Origin: JANPEZ01 sp031423155
GTDB lineage: Bacteria > Actinomycetota > UBA4738 > HRBIN12
Assembly: GCA_031423155.1 (NCBI GenBank)
Contig: JANPEZ010000114.1
Span: 1 to 9,466 of the forward strand
Direction: 5' to 3'
Length of the DNA: 9,466 nt
Shown here: positions 5,778 through 9,466 of the stretch, piece by piece
Layout: each line of letters opens with the position of its first letter
How positions within the stretch are numbered: the stretch's first letter is position 1
Made by a program: the position numbers and the translations under genes
Notes under the pieces: model-generated
The model's database searches: none
Told to the model about the DNA's origin: nothing
The model's input: the letters and a program-made list of their open reading frames with translations, nothing else

Positions 5778-6842
5778 TCACGTGGATCGGATCGGCTGCC
5801 AAGCAAGCCCGTCCCACGGCGAGCCCGAGACCCAGTCCGTGAATGGGCGCGCACTCCCGTCGGGGTTCACGATGTACACGGCGGACCATCCCTTCCTGGG
5901 GGCGACCTCCTGGTAGACCAGCGCCGCGAGTTCCGTGCCGTCGGGGGACCACTCGAGATCGCCCCCGAAGTCGCATCTCGTGGAAACCGCCTCGAGGTCG
6001 ATGAGGACGACGTCCTGAAGCCCGTCGGGTGTCGTCTCCCGAACGCTGCACAGGTCCGGGTAATCCCCGGAGAAGTAGGCGATCGTGGCGCCATCGGGCG
6101 ACCAGGCAGGGTAACGACCCCTCACGCCGAGGTCCGTTGGCGCCGCGCCGTCCAGACCCACTACGAACAGCCGATCAGCATCCTCCACGAACGCGATGCG
6201 CGATCCGTCCGGGGACCAGGTTGGGTGGCTAGGAAGGGCAGCGAGCTCCGCGGTGATGGGGGTTCGACCCGAGCCGTCCGCTTGTATGACGAATATCCTG
6301 TTGTCCGAGGCGTAGGCGATGCGCGTCCCGTCCGGAGACCATGCAAGGTCACCGCCCTCCTCCCCGGGCACCACTAACTCGTCGGTGCCGCGAACGAGGT
6401 CTGCCACGTGGATGCCGTTGTACGGATCTCCGGCGGTGACGCAGCTCGGCCCGCACGAGGTGGAGAAGGCAAGGCGGGTGCCGTCCGGGGACCAATCGGC
6501 CGAGACATGAGTACACGTTCGATCGCACTTGAAGATGAACTCGCCCGCGCCGCCCGGAGACAGAGAACGCACGCCGCTCATCCACCCGACCACCCCGATC
6601 GGACCGTTGAGGACGCTCGGTGTCAGCGGCGGTCCGGCCGGCTGCGGTCCGGTCGTCATGAGCGAGCGCCATCCAGCCACCCCCCCGGATACGGTCGCCA
6701 CGACGATGACGGCAACGACGGCCATCATGGCCGAACGATGTCGCTGAGCACGCTTCACCGGTGCGCTCGCGTCCGACGGCAAGGCATCGATCTCGCTGGC
6801 CATCCGCTGCAGGAACTCCCGGACAAGGGTGTCGTTGCTCAT
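5778..6842 (-). CDS. Membrane-anchored PD40 beta-propeller protein, probable anti-sigma factor 2
   Basis: This 354-residue protein has the same plan as the one at 2378-3451. A short cytoplasmic tail (MSNDTLVREFLQRMASE, then basic KRAQRHR) precedes one transmembrane helix (about 37-58) and an outside domain. Five PD40 repeats are visible: DWSPDGTRLAF (116-126), AWSPDGTRIAY (167-177), TWSPDGSRIAF (208-218), AWSPDGATIAY (246-256) and EWSPDGTELAA (297-307). It also carries two CxxxC pairs (C106/C110 and C130/C134) plus C265 and C290, which could form disulfides outside the cell; its paralogue lacks these. The start overlaps the sigma 2 stop as ATGA, with GAGGTGG just upstream as ribosome binding site. 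It probably restrains sigma 2 through its tail. No lipoprotein gene follows, unlike the first module; the neighbour is the convergent cyclase gene. Confidence 0.85.
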   Translation of the reverse strand: MSNDTLVREFLQRMASEIDALPSDASAPVKRAQRHRSAMMAVVAVIVVATVSGGVAGWRSLMTTGPQPAGPPLTPSVLNGPIGVVGWMSGVRSLSPGGAGEFIFKCDRTCTHVSADWSPDGTRLAFSTSCGPSCVTAGDPYNGIHVADLVRGTDELVVPGEEGGDLAWSPDGTRIAYASDNRIFVIQADGSGRTPITAELAALPSHPTWSPDGSRIAFVEDADRLFVVGLDGAAPTDLGVRGRYPAWSPDGATIAYFSGDYPDLCSVRETTPDGLQDVVLIDLEAVSTRCDFGGDLEWSPDGTELAALVYQEVAPRKGWSAVYIVNPDGSARPFTDWVSGSPWDGLAWQPIRST

Positions 6843-7375
6843 CGCACCACCTCAGGGTTCTTACGGAGCGTTTCCAGACCTCGCGCGATCAGCGAGCGCA
6901 CGGTGGACGGTCGGCAGCTGAGTACGTCTGCGATCTGGGATTCGGGCATGTCCTCGTAGTAGCGAAGAACGATCGCCGCTCGCTGCCGCGTTGGCAGGCC
7001 GAGGAGTGCAAGTCGCATCGTCTCGTACTCGGACACGTCGCGCTCCTCTTGTACGAGCCTTCGCTGACTCGCCTCGCGTTCGAGATACGAGCGTTCGAGC
7101 GCCCTACGCCGGAAGAAGTTCTTCGACAGATTGATGACCGTGCGACGAAGATACGCGTCGAAGGCACCGGGATCCCGCAGGGAGTGGAGGCGACCGACGA
7201 ACCGGATGAACGCCTCTTGGACCAGATCCTCGGCGACCGCCCGATCGCCGGTCATCAGGTACGCGAGCCGGATACCCCCCGGAGCGAAGCGGAGATACAT
7301 CTCGCCGAGTCGGTCCCCGTCCTGGTCCGCGTCTCGACCCATCTGGGTCAGTATCGCGTCTCTGTCCCTACCCAC
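6839..7375 (-). CDS. ECF-type RNA polymerase sigma factor 2
   Basis: This 178-residue ECF sigma factor is paralogous to the one at 3448-3981; by eye well over half the aligned residues are identical. Region 2 reads IRLAYLMTGDRAVAEDLVQ, then EAFIRFVGRLHSLRDPGAF and the YLRRTVINLSKNFFRRR stretch. Region 4 reads LPTRQRAAIVLRYYEDM, then ESQIADVLSCRPSTVRSLIARGLETLR. The recognition helices (RPATVRSLVARGLEALR in sigma 1, RPSTVRSLIARGLETLR here) are nearly the same, so the two may read the same promoters. GTG 7375 is chosen because the TGTCCT box ends exactly 6 nt before it, the same geometry as sigma 1; no good Shine-Dalgarno precedes it. ATG 7342 is a weaker alternative. The stop overlaps the propeller start (ATGA). 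It is divergent from the PH-like gene, sharing a regulatory region that holds a 9-bp inverted repeat. Confidence 0.93.
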   Translation of the reverse strand: MGRDRDAILTQMGRDADQDGDRLGEMYLRFAPGGIRLAYLMTGDRAVAEDLVQEAFIRFVGRLHSLRDPGAFDAYLRRTVINLSKNFFRRRALERSYLEREASQRRLVQEERDVSEYETMRLALLGLPTRQRAAIVLRYYEDMPESQIADVLSCRPSTVRSLIARGLETLRKNPEVVR

Positions 7376-7381
7376 GCGGCT

Positions 7382-7409
7382 AGGACACCTGAGCGAGCAG
7401 TTCCGTTGC
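7382..7409 (-). promoter_or_regulatory. Putative ECF-type promoter of the sigma 2 operon
   Basis: On the minus strand, GCAAC (7409-7405), 17 nt, TGTCCT (7387-7382), then 6 nt to GTG 7375. Box sequences, spacer length and distance to the start codon all match the sigma 1 promoter, although the spacers differ in sequence. That points to selection on the boxes and not simply to recent duplication. The -35 box lies in the centre of the inverted repeat 7391-7421. Confidence 0.6.
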
Positions 7410-7421
7410 AGGTGCTCGCTC
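7391..7421. repeat. Perfect 9-bp inverted repeat over the sigma 2 promoter
   Basis: GAGCGAGCA (7391-7399) and its exact complement TGCTCGCTC (7413-7421) are separated by 13 bp that contain the sigma 2 -35 box. One arm lies in the promoter spacer; the other ends one base before ATG 7423 of the divergent PH-like frame. The position suits an operator controlling both directions, and the element lies upstream of the predicted sigma 2 transcript start. Confidence 0.55.
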
Positions 7422-7452
7422 GATGTTCGCCTCGAACGGCGGGAAGCGTCGT

Positions 7453-8067
7453 ATGAGTGAGGGCCCCGAACGCAGTTTCGCTAACGCGAACGCTCGGCTT
7501 CGTGAACTCGGGAGGGACCAGATCGGCTGGAGTCCGAGGTACGAGACCGGTGTGCGGCGCGGTTCCCCCAAGCTGCCGAGCGGGGACACGACCGCGCTCT
7601 TGCAAGTACCATTCGGCGTCATGGACAAGGATGCGTTCCAGCCGGGAACCCCGGAAGTCCTCCTGCACGACCAGGCTACGGTGCTCATGTCCGGCGGGAC
7701 ACTGAAGAACAAGCGCGGCCACGCTCATCTGACGAACGACCGTGTGCTATTCATGGATCGAAGGTTCGATCCGACGCAGGCTCGAGCGGTCGGCGGGTTG
7801 CTCGCCGGAGCGCTGGCGGAGCAGTTGGAGGCGCGCCGCAAGGAACGGCCGCCGATGGTGGATCTCCCGCTCACGGACATCACCCGGGTTTCGCACGTAT
7901 CGAAGTTGACCGTGAGGGACATCCTGGTCATCGAGACTGTGGCAGGCGAGACCCGATTCGCGAATGGTTTCAAGGAATGGGAACCCCTGCTCCGCGAGGC
8001 CCTCACCGGGCGTCACGGCCGTAACGTCGTCGACGAAGGACCCGACGGGTGGAAGGTGACCGAGTAG
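7453..8067 (+). CDS. PH/GRAM-domain-like protein of unknown function
   Basis: This 204-residue protein has no signal peptide or clear membrane helix. The middle section (EVLLHDQATVLMSGGT, GHAHLTNDRVLFMDRRF, then DLPLTDITRVSHVSKL, DILVIETVAGETRFANGF, EWEPLLREAL) follows the strand order of bacterial PH/GRAM-type domains. These begin with a threshold strand, then LTNxRVLF, a short insert (here an Ala/Leu-rich helix GGLLAGALAEQLEARR), a DIxxV strand and a closing helix. Such domains bind lipids or act as protein-interaction folds; the ligand here is unknown. ATG 7453 is chosen for its weak upstream GGGAAG; ATG 7423 is in frame and would add MFASNGGKRR. No -10 box sits at the usual 6-nt distance, unlike its neighbours. 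It is divergent from sigma 2, with 77 bp between the start codons, so co-regulation is possible. The family assignment is by pattern only. Confidence 0.75.
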   Translation: MSEGPERSFANANARLRELGRDQIGWSPRYETGVRRGSPKLPSGDTTALLQVPFGVMDKDAFQPGTPEVLLHDQATVLMSGGTLKNKRGHAHLTNDRVLFMDRRFDPTQARAVGGLLAGALAEQLEARRKERPPMVDLPLTDITRVSHVSKLTVRDILVIETVAGETRFANGFKEWEPLLREALTGRHGRNVVDEGPDGWKVTE

Positions 8068-8080
8068 CGGGACACGCCTG

Positions 8081-8093
8081 GAGACCGAGTCTC
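8081..8093 (+). terminator. Small hairpin after the PH-like gene
   Basis: GAGAC-CGA-GTCTC forms a 5-bp stem 13 nt after the stop codon. It is followed by another short stem (CTCC-GTT-GGAG, 8104-8114) and a 10-bp palindrome GACTCGAGTC (8119-8128). None has a T tract. This may be a weak termination zone; support is low. Confidence 0.25.
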
Positions 8094-8179
8094 GGCCGCG
8101 ATCCTCCGTTGGAGAAGGGACTCGAGTCGAGGATCTCTCCGTCGAAAGGCAACAGGAGCCGGTTCGAAAGAGCGTCCGC

Positions 8180-8493
8180 TCAGATCCAGAACCCAGCGAA
8201 GAGGGCCACGGGCCGAAGAGATCGCCGCCGGTCACCTGCCATGGGTCGGCAGCGGCGAAGGTCACCTCGCCGTCGAAGAAGCTGCAGGCCACGACCACCG
8301 GCTGGCCGTTCTCCGTCGTCTCCGGGGCGCCAAGGACGAGGCTCGCGTCTCTCGGTGAGATCGTCTGCAGGGAGATCGGCTGCTCGACCACGGTCTCGCC
8401 GTCATCGGCGAACAGCCGAACCACGAACTCCATCCAGCCGTAGGGCCAAACCGGTAAGCCCACCCGCCAAGGGGTGCTCTCAAGACCAGGCAC
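8180..8493 (-). pseudogene. Unrecognised gene, probably frameshifted
   Basis: From GTG 8493 the minus strand reads convincingly as protein: WPYGWMEFVVRLFADDGE, then ISPRDASLVLGAPETTENG, then VVVACSFFDGEVTFAAADPW and QVTGGDLFGPW, with G/C-rich third positions. At about 8206-8214 the coding character stops. The open frame continues into unlikely Ser/Arg-rich sequence antisense to the PH-like gene. Adding one base in the GGCCCGTGG tract would move to a frame reading GPVALFAGFWI and then TGA at 8182-8180, a natural ending that gives about 104 residues. A one-base deletion, real or a sequencing error, is therefore the best explanation. The family is not recognised, and the start is uncertain because no -10 or Shine-Dalgarno is seen; the internal ATG of MEFVV is an alternative. 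It is convergent with the PH-like gene and divergent from the methyltransferase. Confidence 0.4.
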
Positions 8494-8524
8494 ATGACAT
8501 CTCAGAACTTGCCGAGTTTAGGAT
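8494..8524 (+). promoter_or_regulatory. Probable leaderless promoter of the methyltransferase gene
   Basis: ATGACA (8494-8499, one mismatch to TTGACA), a 19-bp spacer and TAGGAT (8519-8524, TANNNT) are followed by exactly 6 nt and ATG 8531. The spacer contains TCTCAGAACTT (8500-8510), the reverse complement of part of the 31-bp repeat core. No Shine-Dalgarno is present at a proper distance. Confidence 0.5.
8500..8510 (-). repeat. Partial match to the 31-bp repeat core
   Basis: Read on the minus strand, AAGTTCTGAGA matches copy 2 (4142-4152) over 11 bases. The right half of the palindrome is not kept (ATG instead of AAC). It lies inside the methyltransferase promoter spacer and just upstream of the minus-strand gene start. 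It may be a half-site or chance. Confidence 0.3.
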
Positions 8525-8530
8525 GCATGC

Positions 8531-9277
8531 ATGTCCGGCGCGCAGCTCTACGACACCATCGGAGCCACGTACACCGCGACGCGGCGCACCGAGCCCCGGA
8601 TCGCGGCGCAGGTCTGGGCCGCGCTCGGCGATGCGCGGACCGTACTGAATATCGGGGCCGGCACCGGCTCCTACGAACCACCCGGCCGTGACGTCACCGC
8701 GGTGGAACCGTCGGCGCTGATGCGTGCGCAGCGTCCCGCTGGCGCTGCGCAGTGCGTGGCTGCCGTCGCGGAGAGCCTCCCGTTCGCGGACCGGTCTTTC
8801 GACGCCGCGATGGCTTTTTCCACCGTGCATCACTGGCAGGATCCGATCGCGGGCATGCGCGAGATGCAGCGCGTGGCCCGCCGCGTGGTGGTGTTCACGC
8901 ACGACAGCAGTGACACCGGATGGCGTCGTCGGTTCTGGCTTACTCGTGACTACCTGCCCGAGGTCGCCGACCTCGTCGCCGGCCGGCCTTCGGTGAGCGA
9001 GCAGGCCCGCGCGATCGGAGCCCGCATCGAGCCGGTGCTCATCCCTTGGGACTGCGCTGACGGCTTCTTCGAGGCCTACTGGCGCCGGCCCGAGGCATAC
9101 CTGGACGATGAAGTTCGGCGGGGAGTATCGGTGTGGGCCAGGGTCGGGCCGGATGCCGAGCAGCGGGCGGTGCGCAGCCTCCGTGAGGACCTCGTCTCAG
9201 GCCAGTGGGCCGAACGCAACCGCGACCTCGTCGCCCTCGAAGCAGCCGAGCTCGGCCTTCGCCTGCTTGTAACCTGA
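8531..9277 (+). CDS. Class I SAM-dependent methyltransferase
   Basis: This 248-residue protein has the motifs of a class I (Rossmann-fold) methyltransferase of the UbiE/Methyltransf_11 type. Motif I is VLNIGAGTG (38-46), with the acidic SAM-ribose contact at E59 in AVEPS. The LPFADRSFDAAMAFSTVHHW stretch (83-102) covers motifs II and III. It transfers a methyl group from S-adenosylmethionine to an unknown acceptor, probably in the cytoplasm; no signal peptide or membrane helix is seen. The C-terminal half (Arg/Trp-rich, WRRRFWLTRDYLPEVADL, GFFEAYWRRPEAYLDDEVRRG) is probably the substrate-binding cap and gives no further clue. ATG 8531 is chosen because the TAGGAT -10 ends exactly 6 nt upstream. 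It appears to be a single-gene unit, and no link to the sigma modules is evident. Confidence 0.9.
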   Translation: MSGAQLYDTIGATYTATRRTEPRIAAQVWAALGDARTVLNIGAGTGSYEPPGRDVTAVEPSALMRAQRPAGAAQCVAAVAESLPFADRSFDAAMAFSTVHHWQDPIAGMREMQRVARRVVVFTHDSSDTGWRRRFWLTRDYLPEVADLVAGRPSVSEQARAIGARIEPVLIPWDCADGFFEAYWRRPEAYLDDEVRRGVSVWARVGPDAEQRAVRSLREDLVSGQWAERNRDLVALEAAELGLRLLVT

Positions 9278-9339
9278 ATTCCGCTGCAGACTGCCACTGC
9301 ATGCTCACCTCTGCTCCGGCGTCGAGCAGGCTCCTGGTC

Positions 9340-9345
9340 CATACT
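9340..9345 (+). promoter_or_regulatory. Possible -10 box of the SRPBCC gene
   Basis: CATACT, one mismatch from TATACT, ends exactly 6 nt before ATG 9352. No convincing -35 was found, so the main support is the spacing shared with five other genes here. Confidence 0.35.
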
Positions 9346-9351
9346 GCATCG

Positions 9352-9466
9352 ATGGTCGACGTTCAGAACTCGAGGACGATGCGCTTCGTCATCGATGTAT
9401 CGGCCGCTCCTGACGTTGCATGGGCTCTCATCTCCGATATCGGGCGTCACGGTGAGTGGTCTCCCC
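9352..9466 (+). CDS. SRPBCC-fold (polyketide cyclase/dehydrase-like) protein, N-terminal part
   Basis: Only about 38 residues are inside the window; the frame runs off the 3' edge. The segment MRFVIDVSAAPDVAWALISD followed by IGRHGEWSP is the usual opening of START/SRPBCC-fold proteins: first beta-strand, then the xAPxxVWxxxSD helix and a GEWSP turn. These proteins bind hydrophobic ligands in a large cavity; some are cyclases, many are uncharacterised. Two starts are possible. ATG 9352 follows the CATACT box by 6 nt, giving MVDVQNSRT before the conserved part. ATG 9379 has GAGGA a few bases upstream and begins right at the domain. It is in the same direction as the methyltransferase, 74 bp after its stop, so it could be co-transcribed or have its own promoter. 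Confidence 0.75.
   Translation, partial: MVDVQNSRTMRFVIDVSAAPDVAWALISDIGRHGEWSP

Noticed and set aside
7747..8493. Single 248-codon minus-strand gene
   Set aside because: Only 8206-8493 looks coding. The rest is Ser/Arg-rich and runs antisense over the PH-like gene, so a frameshifted shorter gene is more likely.

Overview
The window is GC-rich, chromosomal-looking bacterial DNA that most resembles Actinomycetota. The signs are an SCO4226-like protein, an Rv1900c-type hydrolase/cyclase fusion, ECF sigma factors paired with membrane beta-propeller proteins, frequent GTG starts, and promoters whose -10 hexamer lies directly in front of the start codon (leaderless mRNAs). No rRNA, tRNA, CRISPR array, transposase or phage gene was seen. 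The species cannot be named from the sequence.

Layout. (1) 1-202: tail of a DUF4242/nickel-binding-like gene, followed by a strong hairpin terminator. (2) 258-502: regulatory DNA with several repeats. (3) 503-1093 (+): metallo-beta-lactamase-fold hydrolase. (4) 3981-1110 (-): a three-gene operon of ECF sigma factor, membrane-anchored PD40 propeller (probable anti-sigma) and a serine beta-lactamase/DD-peptidase-like lipoprotein. (5) 4256-5599 (+): alpha/beta-hydrolase fused to a class III nucleotidyl cyclase. (6) 7375-5778 (-): a second, paralogous sigma/propeller pair. (7) 7453-8067 (+): a PH/GRAM-like protein divergent from sigma 2. (8) 8180-8493 (-): an unrecognised, probably frameshifted gene. 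(9) 8531-9277 (+): SAM-dependent methyltransferase. (10) 9352 to the end (+): start of an SRPBCC-fold protein.

The central theme is envelope or stress signalling. Two copies of an ECF sigma plus one-pass propeller module, each joined by the same ATGA stop/start overlap, flank a cyclase gene. Both sigma genes carry the same upstream element, GCAAC-N17-(C/T)GTCCT, placed so that transcription would begin at the GTG start codon. This suggests autoregulated, leaderless sigma genes. Four other genes that begin transcription units (MBL hydrolase, cyclase, methyltransferase, SRPBCC) also have a -10-like hexamer exactly 6 nt before the start codon. An internal operon gene (the lipoprotein) instead has a clear Shine-Dalgarno sequence.

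A 31-bp near-identical repeat with an 11-bp palindromic core lies upstream of both the MBL and cyclase genes, in the same orientation. It is either a shared operator or the boundary repeat of a 3.7-kb block. Functional links between the genes are inferred from layout only.
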